A DNA stretch of 28,029 nt from JBGPHT01 sp041484525. Lineage in GTDB: Bacteria; Acidobacteriota; Terriglobia; Bryobacterales; Bryobacteraceae. The notes below the pieces were generated by a model that saw nothing but the letters and a program-made list of their open reading frames with translations, made no database searches and was not told the origin of the DNA. The translations under genes and the position numbers were made by a program. Where the stretch lies: positions 1-28,029 of the forward strand of contig JBGPHT010000098.1 of NCBI GenBank assembly GCA_041484525.1, given 5' to 3'. Of this stretch, positions 8,663 through 18,000 are shown piece by piece; position 1 is the first letter of the stretch; the number at the start of each line of letters is the position of its first letter.

Positions 8663-9097
8663 TTGTTCACCCAAACTTATTCCAACCACCGCCGCTGGAT
8701 ACCGTTATTTCACTTCGGGCTGTCACTGCTGATTGCCCTCACGCTGATTGGTTCGTGCGTCAACCTTTACGAATCGATGGGCGATCACCAGCGGCTGTAT
8801 AGCGCCGCGCTGCTGGTTGCGGTGATGATTGCCGTGGCGCTGTTGTACGTATTCTGCCGGACGTTTCCGCTCAAAGCACAGGACCGGGCGATTCGCGCCG
8901 AAGAGGGCCTGCGTCACTTCGCCATGACGGGGAAGTTGCTGGATCCACGGCTGGGCGTCAAGCAGATTGTGGCGCTGCGGTTTGCGCCGGATAACGAATT
9001 CGTAGAGCTGGCGCGCCGCGCGGCCGAGGAGCATCTGGCGCCGGATGCTATCAAGCAGGCGATCAAGCATTGGCGGCCGGACCAGTACCGGGTTTGA
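8663..9097 (+). CDS. DUF6526 family membrane protein
   Basis: A 144-aa protein with two predicted membrane helices (about residues 13-33, FHFGLSLLIALTLIGSC, and 45-66, AALLVAVMIAVALLYVF). A cytoplasmic C-terminal half follows, with QDRAIRAEEGLRHF, KLLDPRLGVKQIVALRFAPD and the ending IKQAIKHWRPDQYRV. This pattern matches the DUF6526 family, which is common in acidobacteria and has no known function. Translation appears to begin at TTG 8663, six bases after GAGGAG. It lies 36 bp downstream of the CHAT gene on the same strand and converges on lgt with a 13-bp gap. Confidence 0.85.
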   Translation: MFTQTYSNHRRWIPLFHFGLSLLIALTLIGSCVNLYESMGDHQRLYSAALLVAVMIAVALLYVFCRTFPLKAQDRAIRAEEGLRHFAMTGKLLDPRLGVKQIVALRFAPDNEFVELARRAAEEHLAPDAIKQAIKHWRPDQYRV

Positions 9098-9110
9098 GGC
9101 TGGCGGATTT

Positions 9111-9893
9111 CTAAGCGGGGAGCGGAGCCGGTCGCCGCGCCTTGAGTGTCCACGCGGCGCCCAGGGCGAAGAGGGCCAGCGAAATCCACTGCGAGGTGTC
9201 CAACGGGCCGCCCCATAGGTTTCCCTGCTCGTGGTAGCGGAAGAATTCGACCACGAAGCGGGCGGTGGAATAGAGCATCAGGTAGAGGCCGATGACGGCG
9301 CCCGTCGAGTGCGGGCGGCGAATCCGCCACCAGAGAACGCCGAAGATGGCGAACTCGGCGAGGGCTTCGTATAGCTGCGTGGGGTGCAGCGGGCGGTTCA
9401 ACGGCACGCCGACAAGGTCGTGCGCGGCCGGGTCGCGGAAGGTCACAGCCCAGGGCAAGCGGCACTCGACGCCCCAGCAGCAGCCGGCCGTGAAGCAGCC
9501 CAAGCGCCCGATGCCGTGGCCGAGCGCAATCGCCGGCGCGAAGACGTCGGCGGTTTTCAGCGGGGGCAGCTTGGTGCGGCGCATGTACCACCACGAGACC
9601 GCGAGCGCCACGATCAGCCCGCCGTAGAATACGCCGCCGGCCTGCAGCGTGGAGAACGACAGGATCTCGCGGGGATGCTCGGCGTAGTAGGAAAAGTCCA
9701 CCAGGAACATCATGAGCTTGGCGCCGGCGATGGCCGCCAGCGCGCAATAGATGCCGAGGTTGGTGACGGAGTCGACGTTCAGCCCGGCGTCCTTCGCGAG
9801 GCGCGCCGCCATCCACAGAGCCGTGAGGAACGCTATCGCGACCAGGAGGCCGTAGGTGTGGAGGAACGAAATGTGGAAGATTTCAGGGTACAT
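9111..9893 (-). CDS. lgt: Prolipoprotein diacylglyceryl transferase
   Basis: A 260-aa polytopic inner-membrane enzyme. It transfers diacylglycerol from phosphatidylglycerol to the lipobox Cys of prolipoproteins, the first step of lipoprotein maturation. It begins MYPEIFHISFLHTYGLLVAIAF and has about seven hydrophobic segments. The diagnostic signature is HGIGRLGCFTAGCCWG, with the essential Arg of the Lgt family, followed by HPTQLYEALAEF. The length is normal for the family. It overlaps lspA by 11 bp, so the first two enzymes of the lipoprotein pathway are translationally coupled downstream of ileS. The gene appears intact. Confidence 0.96.
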   Translation of the reverse strand: MYPEIFHISFLHTYGLLVAIAFLTALWMAARLAKDAGLNVDSVTNLGIYCALAAIAGAKLMMFLVDFSYYAEHPREILSFSTLQAGGVFYGGLIVALAVSWWYMRRTKLPPLKTADVFAPAIALGHGIGRLGCFTAGCCWGVECRLPWAVTFRDPAAHDLVGVPLNRPLHPTQLYEALAEFAIFGVLWWRIRRPHSTGAVIGLYLMLYSTARFVVEFFRYHEQGNLWGGPLDTSQWISLALFALGAAWTLKARRPAPLPA

Positions 9894-10398
9894 TTGCCGT
9901 CTGCCGTTTCGGCCGGAGCAGATCGATCAGCAGCAGTCCGCTGCCCACTACGATGGCGGAGTCGGCCAGGTTGAAGGTGGGCCAGTGATGTTCGCCGATG
10001 TAGAATTCGAGGAAATCGGTGACGCGCCCGAACACGATGCGATCGAAGACGTTGCCCGCGGCCCCGCCCAGGACAAACGCCAGGCCCCAGTAGGAAAAGC
10101 GGTCGAGCCGCTCCGGGCGCCACAACAGGCTGCTTACCCAGATCACCGCCGCTACCGACAGTGCCACTAGCGCGATGGTGCGCCACTCCGAAGTGGAGTC
10201 GTTGAAGATGCCGAACGCCACGCCGCGATTTTGCGAGTGCACGATGGAGAAGAAGCCGGGAATCACTTTGAAGTCGTCGATGAAAGAGACGCGCTGGTCG
10301 ATGAGCCACTTGCTGAGGCGGTCGAGCGCGAAGATGGCGGCGGCAATGGCGTATGCCTGGAGCCGGCCGGCGCGCGTGCCTGCGCTATTAAGTGTCAT
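9883..10398 (-). CDS. lspA: Lipoprotein signal peptidase (signal peptidase II)
   Basis: A 171-aa membrane aspartyl protease that removes the signal peptide from diacylglyceryl-modified prolipoproteins. It has four hydrophobic segments and both catalytic Asp motifs: NVFDRIVFGRVTDF and FNLADSAI. SIVHSQNRGVAFGIF is the conserved N-terminal block. I chose ATG 10398 (MTLNSAGTRAGRL), which overlaps the ileS stop by 11 bp. Extending upstream to 10467 would place 23 non-conserved residues inside ileS. It is the middle gene of the coupled ileS-lspA-lgt unit, an arrangement (ileS-lspA) also found in many other bacteria. Confidence 0.96.
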   Translation of the reverse strand: MTLNSAGTRAGRLQAYAIAAAIFALDRLSKWLIDQRVSFIDDFKVIPGFFSIVHSQNRGVAFGIFNDSTSEWRTIALVALSVAAVIWVSSLLWRPERLDRFSYWGLAFVLGGAAGNVFDRIVFGRVTDFLEFYIGEHHWPTFNLADSAIVVGSGLLLIDLLRPKRQTANVP

Positions 10399-13198
10399 CG
10401 CCCATCTCTTCGATAGCATCGGCGCACCCGGCGCAGATAGTCGGATATCCGGCGCTCTCTCCCACATCCGTCGTGTACTTCCAGCAGCGCTCGCATTTCG
10501 TTCCGAGAGCGCGCTCGACTGTCACGGCGAGAGGGTCGCCGGTGCGGCCCAGCTCGACTTGCGAAACGATGAACAGGCCGGGTAGCTCACGCGCGTAACT
10601 CTCGAGCAGCGGATAAAGGTCGCCGTTCGCGGAAAGGCGCACGCGCGCTTCCAGAGGCGCGCCGATCAGCTTCTCGTTGCGCGCAGTATCCAGGCTTTTC
10701 AGGACGCCGTCCCTCACTTCCATGAGACGGTCCCAGTTGGCGGTCCGTTTCCGTGCGGCATCGTCCAATCCCTCGGCCAGCTCGGCGGGCTCCGGGAATA
10801 GCGCCATGTGGACGCTGCCGGCTCGTCCCATATTTCGCCAGACTTCGTCGGCGGTGAAGCTCATGAGAGGGGCGAGAAGGCGCACCAGCGCGTCCAACAG
10901 GCGGTAGAGCGCGGTCTGCGCGCTGCGACGCGCGTGCGAGCGACGGGCCGTGGTGTACAGGCGGTCCTTCAGTACGTCGAAGTACACAGAGCTCAGGTCT
11001 ACCGTGGCGAACCCGTAGACGGCGTGGTAGACCTTGTGGAACTCGTAGTTGTCGTACCAGGCGCGGCAGCGGCTCACCAGGTCTTCGGCGCGCAGCAGGA
11101 TCCACTGATCCAGCTCGTGCATCTCCGCCGCCGGGACGAGGTCCTTCTGCACATCGAATTTATCCAGGTTGCCCAGAATGTACCGGAACGTGTTGCGCAG
11201 TTTGCGATAGGCCTCGGTGAGGCGCGTGACAATCGTCGTCGACATGCGGACGTCTTCGTTGAACTCGACCGAAGCGGTCCACAGGCGAAGGATCTCGGCG
11301 CCGTGCTCCTTGATGACGGACTCGGGCTCGATGGCGTTGCCGAGCGACTTGTGCATGGCGCGGCCGTCGCCATCCAGCACCCAGCCGTTGAGCGCGCACT
11401 CGCGATAGGGCGCTCCGCCCTTGAGCCCCGTGCCGACCAGCAGCGAACTGTGGAACCATCCACGATATTGATCGCCGCCCTCGAGGTACATGTCGGCGGG
11501 CCAGGACAGGCCGAACCGCTCGTTGAGTACGGCCAGGTGGCTCGATCCGGAGTCGAACCACACGTCGAGGATGTCGTTCTCTTTGGCAAATTCAGTGGCG
11601 CCGCACTTCGGACATTTCGTATCGAGGGGCAGCAGCTCGGCGGCGGTGCGCTCGTACCAGATGTCGGCGGTGTGCTGCCGGAATAGCTCCACGATGCTGT
11701 CCAGGATCTTGCGATCGGTGATGGGCTCGCGGCACCTCTCGCAATAGAAGACGATGATGGGGACGCCCCAGACGCGTTGGCGCGAGATGCACCAGTCGGG
11801 GCGCACCGCGATCATGTTCGAGATGCGCTCCTCGCCCCACGACGGGATCCAGCGCACTTTGCGGATGGCCTCGAGCGCATGCTGGCGGAAATCGTTGCGG
11901 TCCATCCCGATGAACCACTGCTCGGTGGCGCGGAAGATGGTCGGGTTGTGACAGCGCCAGCAGTGCGGATAGGAGTGCGCCAGTTTTTCGACTCCGAGCA
12001 GGCCGCCGTGCGATTTCAGAATCTCGATGACGATGGGGTTGGCTTCCCACACGGTGCGGCCGATGATCTCCTCGGGCAGGCGGCCGGCGGCGCCTTCGGC
12101 GTGGAAGAAGCGGCCCGCGGCGTCCACCGGGCAATAGGTCTCGATGCCGTACTGCCGGCCGACGGCGTAGTCTTCCTGGCCGTGGCCGGGCGCCGTGTGG
12201 ACCGCGCCGGTGCCCTGCTCGAGCGTCACGTGGTCCGCCAGAATGCCGAGCGAATCGCGCTCGAGGAACGGATGGCGGAAGACGGAGTGCTCCACTTTCG
12301 CGCCGGGGAATGTGGCGACCACGCGGTAATGCGGCCAGCCGCATTTCCCGGCTGTGACCTTGAGGAGATCCGCAGCCACGATGTACACCGCGCCCGCCAC
12401 ATCCACGGCGTTGTACTCGAACTTCGGGTTGTAGGCGATCGCCATGTTGGCGGGGATGGTCCACGGCGTGGTGGTCCAGATGAGGCCGTACACGTCGCGG
12501 CCGGCCAGGTCGGGGTGGATCTTCGCGGGGCCGGAGGCGAGCTTGAAACGCACCCAGATCGACGGGCTCGTGTGGTCGGAGTACTCGACTTCGGCCTCTG
12601 CCAGCGCGGTGCGATCCTTAATGCACCAGTGCACTGGCTTGAGGCCCTTGTAGACGTACCCGGCCTCCAGGAAATCGACAAACGCGCCGGCGATCACCGA
12701 CTGGTAATGCGCGCTCATCGTGAGGTACGGATCTTCCCAAAGTCCGAGGACGCCGAGGCGCTTGAAATCCTGGCGCTGCAGATCGATGTATTTTTCCGCG
12801 TACTTGCGGCAGGCGCGGCGGATTTCGACCGTCGACATCCGCGCCTTCTTGGTGCCCAGGTCGTTATCGACTTTGATCTCGATGGGCAGCCCGTGGCAGT
12901 CCCAGCCTGGGACATACGGCGCGTCGTATCCGGCCATGGACTTCGATTTCACGACGAAGTCCTTGAGGATTTTGTTGAACGCGGTACCGAGGTGAATGCG
13001 CCCGTTGGCGTAGGGCGGTCCGTCGTGGAGAATGTAGCGCGGACGTCCGGCGCGCGCGGCGCGAATTTTGTGGTAGAGCTTCTCCTCTTCCCACAGGGCG
13101 AGCATCTTGGGCTCGGCCTGCGGCAGGTTGGCCTTCATGGAGAAGTTCGTTTTGGGCAGATTGAGTGTCTGCTTCAGATCCACGTTTTGCGATTCCAT
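10388..13198 (-). CDS. ileS: Isoleucyl-tRNA synthetase
   Basis: A 936-aa class I aminoacyl-tRNA synthetase that charges tRNA-Ile. It carries the HIGH-type motif PPYANGRIHLGTAF (about residues 61-74) and DCHGLPIEIKV. The editing (CP1) domain follows, with TTTPWTIPANMAIAY. The KMSKS equivalent is MHKSLGN (about residue 612). The anticodon-binding domain comes next. A C-terminal zinc-binding module has CERCWKY and CAGC Cys pairs (about 903-927). This is the bacterial IleS type with a C-terminal zinc knuckle. It is the first gene of the ileS-lspA-lgt operon and is divergent from the SBBP gene, 45 bp away. Such genes are sometimes controlled by T-box leaders, but the 45-bp gap has no room for one. 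Confidence 0.97.
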   Translation of the reverse strand: MESQNVDLKQTLNLPKTNFSMKANLPQAEPKMLALWEEEKLYHKIRAARAGRPRYILHDGPPYANGRIHLGTAFNKILKDFVVKSKSMAGYDAPYVPGWDCHGLPIEIKVDNDLGTKKARMSTVEIRRACRKYAEKYIDLQRQDFKRLGVLGLWEDPYLTMSAHYQSVIAGAFVDFLEAGYVYKGLKPVHWCIKDRTALAEAEVEYSDHTSPSIWVRFKLASGPAKIHPDLAGRDVYGLIWTTTPWTIPANMAIAYNPKFEYNAVDVAGAVYIVAADLLKVTAGKCGWPHYRVVATFPGAKVEHSVFRHPFLERDSLGILADHVTLEQGTGAVHTAPGHGQEDYAVGRQYGIETYCPVDAAGRFFHAEGAAGRLPEEIIGRTVWEANPIVIEILKSHGGLLGVEKLAHSYPHCWRCHNPTIFRATEQWFIGMDRNDFRQHALEAIRKVRWIPSWGEERISNMIAVRPDWCISRQRVWGVPIIVFYCERCREPITDRKILDSIVELFRQHTADIWYERTAAELLPLDTKCPKCGATEFAKENDILDVWFDSGSSHLAVLNERFGLSWPADMYLEGGDQYRGWFHSSLLVGTGLKGGAPYRECALNGWVLDGDGRAMHKSLGNAIEPESVIKEHGAEILRLWTASVEFNEDVRMSTTIVTRLTEAYRKLRNTFRYILGNLDKFDVQKDLVPAAEMHELDQWILLRAEDLVSRCRAWYDNYEFHKVYHAVYGFATVDLSSVYFDVLKDRLYTTARRSHARRSAQTALYRLLDALVRLLAPLMSFTADEVWRNMGRAGSVHMALFPEPAELAEGLDDAARKRTANWDRLMEVRDGVLKSLDTARNEKLIGAPLEARVRLSANGDLYPLLESYARELPGLFIVSQVELGRTGDPLAVTVERALGTKCERCWKYTTDVGESAGYPTICAGCADAIEEMGDDT

Positions 13199-13243
13199 TG
13201 TCGGGGTTAACTACTATCGTACCAGCCGTGGGAATCTGAAAGC

Positions 13244-15439
13244 ATGTCGCGCGGGCTCTGGTTGTTGGTTCTGCTGGCTTGTCCGGCTGTGGCGGGCAAG
13301 GTTGACTTGTATCCCGGATTGCCGGGGTCGCCCATTATTCAAAGCGTGCAAGTGGACGCGTCGGGCAACATCTATCTGGCCGGTTCGGTGGCGCCGCCCA
13401 CGCCACGATCGGAGAACGAGACGGATGCTTTTGTCGCTAAGCTCACGCCCGACGGCGCCCGCGTGTTGTTTTATACCGTGCTCTCCGGTGCGGGCATCGA
13501 TACGGCGGCGGCGCTGACGATCGGCTCCGACGGCTCGGCGTATGTCACCGGCGGCACTACGTCGACCGATTTCCCGGTGACTGCCGGGGCAGTGCAAAGC
13601 AGCTACACTTCGACGGACGGCGGCATCCAGGGATTCGTCACGAAGCTCGATGCGAATGGCGCGATTCGCTATTCGACGTATCTGGCAGGGACCAACAGCG
13701 GGCAAGGGATCATGGTGGATGCGGCGGGCAACGCCTACGTCACCGGCGGCCAGATCACGGGATTCACTGCGACGCCCGGGACTGTATCGGGGAGGCTCGG
13801 CGGTTTTGTGGTGAAGCTGGATGCGGCGGGGTCGAAGTTACTGCTGGCGGTCTCCGGCGCCGGCGGGAGTTTTATCGCCACCGACGTCCAAGGGAACATT
13901 TACATAGCGGGGACTGGCGGCGGGCCCGTCGGCGATTTCGCTCCTGGAGCCACGCCCGGAGCTTTTCAGCCGGGACCGCGAATCCGCGTGTGTAGCGGCG
14001 GGTCGGGTATCGGCGGTTTTCAACTGGCCTGTTCGTATCCGTTTGTGGCGAAGCTCGATCCCGCCGGCACGAAGTTCCTCTACGCCACTTACCTCACGGG
14101 GACGTATGGTGCGAAGCCGGCCGCGATGGCAGTGGATGCGGCGGGCAACGTGATTGTGGCCGGGACGACGAATTCGCCGGATTACCCGGTGACGCCCGGC
14201 GCATTCCAGACCAGCTACAGTGCCAATGCCGCACCACCGCCCGACGCGTCGGCCTTTCCGCCGATTCTGCCGCCGCCGCCAACGGGCTACGTCACGAAGC
14301 TGAACGCCAGCGGCAGCGGACTGGTGTGGTCCACTTTCTTCGGCGGCATGCGGCAGGATTACGTCACGGGCATGACCGTGGATCAGGCGCGTGCGATCTT
14401 GCTCGCGGGCTACTCCGAGTCGGGCGATCTGCCCGGCCTCAGCCAAACGCCCACCGGTTGCCGGCCCACCTTGAACCAGCCGCTGGCATTCGTGGCGCGC
14501 CTTTCCGCGGATGGCTCGGGCGCCGGTTCCACGCAACTGATCCACGGCGTCCATAGCTGCCTGTACGGCAACTGCTTTTACACGGTGTTCACGCCGTGGT
14601 GGCCGGCGCTCCGCTCTGACGGCACGGTGGTGGTGGCGAGTGCGCGCGGCGAGCTCGCCGGCGCCGATCTGACGGCGGCGGCTCATCTGGCGTGCCTCAC
14701 CGATCCCGCCGACAACGTGCAAGTCCGCAGCGTAGCGCCTGGACAAGTCCTGTCGATCTTCGGCGACGACATTGCACCGACTCTGCCGAAGGTGCCGGCG
14801 ATCGGGCTGCTTCCTGGTTTCAATGGCGTCAACGTCACGTTCAACGGATTCGCCGCAACCATCCTCTACACGTCGGGGCAGCAGATCGACGTGCAGGTGC
14901 CATACGAAATTGCGGGCGCTGCTACGGTGGAAATGCGGTTGAGCAGTCTAGTGAATGGCGCGTTCTCCGAATCGCAAACCCTGGCAGTGGCAGCGCGGCA
15001 GCCGAGCGTTTTCCTGGCACCCGATGCGTTCGACACGGATGCCGCCGGCACCTCATTTTGCGGCAACCGTTTCCAACGCGTGCCGCAGGCCGTGGCGCTG
15101 AATCCCGATGGAACGCGCAACGATTGTGCCAACCCCGCGCCATCGGGCTCGATCGTCACCATCTTCCTGAACGGCTTGGGCACGACCACGCCGGCCCAGT
15201 CCACTGGTGCGGTCAGCATGGCGCCTCCGATTGCGTTATCGCCGTCCGTGGACAGCGGTCCCATGCCCACCGCGGCCGCCGCCACCTACCTCTCGACCAC
15301 CACTCTTCCCGGAGCAGTGTCGGGCGTGGCGCAGGTTCGCATCCAGCTTCCGCCGAACGTGCCGAACGGCTACGTGTTGGTGCCGGTGGTGGCAGGAACT
15401 GCCACGCGCCAGGCCGCGGTACTGGTCTGGATGAAGTAG
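13244..15439 (+). CDS. Secreted SBBP-repeat protein with TIGR03437 C-terminal domain
   Basis: A 731-aa protein. A signal peptide (GLWLLVLLACPAVAG) is followed by beta-propeller-like repeats in which the motif VDASGNIYLAGS / SDGSAYVTGGTTSTDFPVT / VDAAGNAYVTGG recurs (about residues 35-420). This is the SBBP pattern. Residues about 490-731 match the 'Solibacter uncharacterized C-terminal domain' (TIGR03437). Visible blocks are SVAPGQVLSIFGDDIAP, GVNVTFNGFAATILYTSGQQ, IDVQVPYEIAG and SGSIVTIFLNGLGTT, and the protein ends with VPVVAGTATRQAAVLVWMK. These proteins are secreted and abundant in Solibacter-type genomes, with unknown roles, perhaps surface or matrix binding. The gene appears to stand alone. 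It is the strongest taxonomic clue in the window. No sorting motif is visible at the end. Confidence 0.9.
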   Translation: MSRGLWLLVLLACPAVAGKVDLYPGLPGSPIIQSVQVDASGNIYLAGSVAPPTPRSENETDAFVAKLTPDGARVLFYTVLSGAGIDTAAALTIGSDGSAYVTGGTTSTDFPVTAGAVQSSYTSTDGGIQGFVTKLDANGAIRYSTYLAGTNSGQGIMVDAAGNAYVTGGQITGFTATPGTVSGRLGGFVVKLDAAGSKLLLAVSGAGGSFIATDVQGNIYIAGTGGGPVGDFAPGATPGAFQPGPRIRVCSGGSGIGGFQLACSYPFVAKLDPAGTKFLYATYLTGTYGAKPAAMAVDAAGNVIVAGTTNSPDYPVTPGAFQTSYSANAAPPPDASAFPPILPPPPTGYVTKLNASGSGLVWSTFFGGMRQDYVTGMTVDQARAILLAGYSESGDLPGLSQTPTGCRPTLNQPLAFVARLSADGSGAGSTQLIHGVHSCLYGNCFYTVFTPWWPALRSDGTVVVASARGELAGADLTAAAHLACLTDPADNVQVRSVAPGQVLSIFGDDIAPTLPKVPAIGLLPGFNGVNVTFNGFAATILYTSGQQIDVQVPYEIAGAATVEMRLSSLVNGAFSESQTLAVAARQPSVFLAPDAFDTDAAGTSFCGNRFQRVPQAVALNPDGTRNDCANPAPSGSIVTIFLNGLGTTTPAQSTGAVSMAPPIALSPSVDSGPMPTAAAATYLSTTTLPGAVSGVAQVRIQLPPNVPNGYVLVPVVAGTATRQAAVLVWMK

Positions 15440-15451
15440 GACACCGTGTCC
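15439..15451. other. Perfect short palindrome after the SBBP gene
   Basis: GGACACCGTGTCC is a 13-base perfect palindrome with a single central base, starting on the last base of the stop codon. It has no T-tract, so it is not a convincing intrinsic terminator. It may be an operator-like or incidental site. Confidence 0.3.
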
Positions 15452-15600
15452 GAACGGAGTCGTGCTACTCGCGTCGCGGAGCGTAGAGCACCCGCCCCAG
15501 ATGACTGCTGCACGGCGCGTTCCAATGGGCACTGTATGCCAGGTCCCGAAGCGCTCTCTTTTTCATCCAATCGAAACGGCTGGTCTGCGATCATAAGGAT

Positions 15601-18000
15601 ATGATCGGAGCTGCACCTCCTGTTTCCGAATCTCCTGCCCAGGTCAATCCGCTTGCGCCCGAAGAACTCGGCCGGATGGACGCCTGGTGGCGGGCCGCTA
15701 ATTACCTGTCGGTGGGGCAGATCTACCTCTACGACAACCCGCTGCTGAAGGAGCCGCTCACCATCGAGCACGTCAAGCCGCGGCTGCTGGGGCACTGGGG
15801 CACGACGCCCGGACTCAACTTCATTTACGTTCACGCGAACCGCGTCATCAAGAAGTACGACCTCGACATGATCTACATCGCCGGGCCGGGACACGGCGGT
15901 CCGGGGCTGGTCGCCAACACTTATCTCGAGGGTACCTACAGCGAGTTCTACCCCGGCGTGCCGCAGAACGAGCGGGGCATGAAGCAACTGTTCACGCAGT
16001 TCTCATTCCCGGGCGGCATCCCGAGCCACGTGGCGCCCGAAACGCCCGGCTCCATCCACGAAGGGGGCGAGCTCGGCTACTCGCTGCTGCACGCGTACGG
16101 CGCGGCGTTCGACAACCCCGACCTTTTCGTGTGCTGCGCGATCGGCGATGGCGAGGCTGAAACGGGCGCGCTCGCCACCAGTTGGCACTCCAACAAGTTC
16201 ACCAATCCGGCGCGCGACGGCGCTGTCATACCGGTTCTCCACCTGAACGGCTACAAGATCGCGGGGCCGACGGTGCTGGCGCGCATGGGCCACCAGGAAC
16301 TGGCCGAACTGCTGCAGGGCTACGGGTACGCGCCTTATTTTGTCGAAGGCGACGATCCGCCCGCCATGCACCAGCTCATGGCCGCGACGCTCGATCGCGT
16401 GATTGCGCGCGTCCGCGAGATCCAGCAGGAGGCTCGCGTCGACGGCTTCCACGAACGCCATCCCTGGCCGATGATCGTCCTGCGGAGTCCCAAGGGTTGG
16501 ACCGGCCCCAAGGTGGTGGACGGGCGCCAGATGGAAGGCACGTTCCGTGCGCATCAAGTTCCGCTGGCCGAGCTGGCCACCAAGCCCGACCACCTGCGCA
16601 TGCTCGAAACGTGGATGAAGAGCTATCGTCCCGAGGAGCTGTTCGACGACGGCGGCGCGTTGCGGCCGGAAATTGCGGGGCTCGCACCGGAAGGCGACCG
16701 GCGCATGGGCGCGAACCCGCACGCCAACGGCGGCCGGCTGTTGAAGGATCTCATCCTGCCTGAGTTCCGCGACTATGCAGTGGAGGTTCCACAGCCGGGC
16801 ACCGTGGTCGCCGAGGCCACGCGCGTCATGGGCGGCTTGCTGCGCGACGTGATGAAGCTCAACATGGACGCGCGTAACTTCCGCCTGGTGGGGCCGGACG
16901 AGACGGCGTCCAACCGCCTGGACTCGCTTTTCGAAGTCACCAATCGCGTCTCGACCGAAACCATTCTCGCCACCGACGACCACGTCGCACCCGACGGCCG
17001 CGTCATGGAAGTGCTGAGCGAGCATATGTGCCAGGGCTGGCTCGAGGGCTACCTGCTCACCGGCCGCCACGGGTTCTTCTCCTGCTACGAGGCCTTCATC
17101 CACATCATAGATTCGATGTTCAATCAGCACGCCAAGTGGCTTAAGACGACGCGCCACATCACCTGGCGCCGGCCCATCGCGTCGCTGAACTACCTGCTGA
17201 CTTCGCACGTCTGGCGGCAGGACCACAACGGCTTCAGCCACCAGGACCCCGGCTTCATAGACCACGTGGTGAACAAGAAGGCTGACGTGGTCCGCGTCTA
17301 TCTGCCGCCCGATGCCAACACGCTGCTTTCGGTGACGGACCACTGTCTGCGCAGCCGCAATTACGTCAACGTGATCATCGCCGGAAAGCAGCCGGCGCCG
17401 CAGTGGCTCGACATGCAGTCCGCCATTCTGCACTGCACGGCGGGCATCGGCATCTGGACGTGGGCGAGCAACGACGACGGCGTGGAACCGGACGCCGTGA
17501 TGGCCTGCTGCGGCGATGTCCCTACACTTGAAACGTTGGCTGCGGTGGATCTGCTGCGCCAACACCTGCCGGATATCCGGCTGCGCGTGGTGAACGTGGT
17601 CGACCTGATGACGCTCCAGCCGTCGACCGAGCATCCGCACGGTCTTTCGGACCGCGACTTCGATTCCCTGTTCACCGAAAACAAGCCCGTGGTCTTTGCG
17701 TTTCACGGCTACCCATGGCTGATTCACCGCCTGACGTATCGGCGCACTAACCACGACAACATGCACGTCCGCGGATATAAGGAGGAGGGGACCACCACCA
17801 CACCGTTCGACATGACGGTGATGAACGACCTGGACCGCTTCCACCTGGCCGGCGACGTGGTGGACCGCGTCCCGCGCCTGCGCTGCGTGGCCGCGCACTT
17901 CAAGCAACACCTGCGCGACAAGCTGATCGAGCACAAGCTCTACGTCAGGAAGCACGGCGAGGACATGCCGGAAATCCGCGACTGGAAATGGCCGTACTGA
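15601..18000 (+). CDS. xfp: Xylulose-5-phosphate/fructose-6-phosphate phosphoketolase
   Basis: A 799-aa thiamine-diphosphate enzyme. It splits xylulose 5-phosphate (or fructose 6-phosphate) with phosphate to acetyl phosphate plus glyceraldehyde 3-phosphate (or erythrose 4-phosphate). Visible signatures are MDAWWRAANYLSVGQIYL, IKPRLLGHWGTTPGLN-type sequence, HEGGELGYSLLHAYGAAFD and the ThDP/Mg motif IGDGEAETG. The C-terminal domain includes YRRTNHDNMHVRGYKEEGTT. The length is typical (about 790-820). It overlaps ackA by 13 bp, so product and consumer of acetyl phosphate are coupled. Start ATG 15601 is chosen by homology at the N-terminus. AAGGAT lies directly against it and is too close to be a good ribosome site. 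The gene appears intact. Confidence 0.96.
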   Translation: MIGAAPPVSESPAQVNPLAPEELGRMDAWWRAANYLSVGQIYLYDNPLLKEPLTIEHVKPRLLGHWGTTPGLNFIYVHANRVIKKYDLDMIYIAGPGHGGPGLVANTYLEGTYSEFYPGVPQNERGMKQLFTQFSFPGGIPSHVAPETPGSIHEGGELGYSLLHAYGAAFDNPDLFVCCAIGDGEAETGALATSWHSNKFTNPARDGAVIPVLHLNGYKIAGPTVLARMGHQELAELLQGYGYAPYFVEGDDPPAMHQLMAATLDRVIARVREIQQEARVDGFHERHPWPMIVLRSPKGWTGPKVVDGRQMEGTFRAHQVPLAELATKPDHLRMLETWMKSYRPEELFDDGGALRPEIAGLAPEGDRRMGANPHANGGRLLKDLILPEFRDYAVEVPQPGTVVAEATRVMGGLLRDVMKLNMDARNFRLVGPDETASNRLDSLFEVTNRVSTETILATDDHVAPDGRVMEVLSEHMCQGWLEGYLLTGRHGFFSCYEAFIHIIDSMFNQHAKWLKTTRHITWRRPIASLNYLLTSHVWRQDHNGFSHQDPGFIDHVVNKKADVVRVYLPPDANTLLSVTDHCLRSRNYVNVIIAGKQPAPQWLDMQSAILHCTAGIGIWTWASNDDGVEPDAVMACCGDVPTLETLAAVDLLRQHLPDIRLRVVNVVDLMTLQPSTEHPHGLSDRDFDSLFTENKPVVFAFHGYPWLIHRLTYRRTNHDNMHVRGYKEEGTTTTPFDMTVMNDLDRFHLAGDVVDRVPRLRCVAAHFKQHLRDKLIEHKLYVRKHGEDMPEIRDWKWPY

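Noticed and set aside
6833..8689. Minus-strand 618-codon ORF opposite the CHAT gene
   Set aside because: It is an antisense shadow with Arg-rich low-complexity translation. The plus strand carries recognisable CHAT motifs.
11777..13210. Plus-strand 477-codon ORF opposite ileS
   Set aside because: It is an antisense shadow of a housekeeping synthetase with all motifs on the minus strand.
13199..13243. T-box leader for ileS
   Set aside because: The gap to the divergent gene is only 45 bp, too short for a T-box riboswitch.
16003..17955. Minus-strand 650-codon ORF opposite xfp
   Set aside because: It is a high-GC antisense shadow of the clearly conserved phosphoketolase. It is His/Arg/Val-rich and lacks domains.
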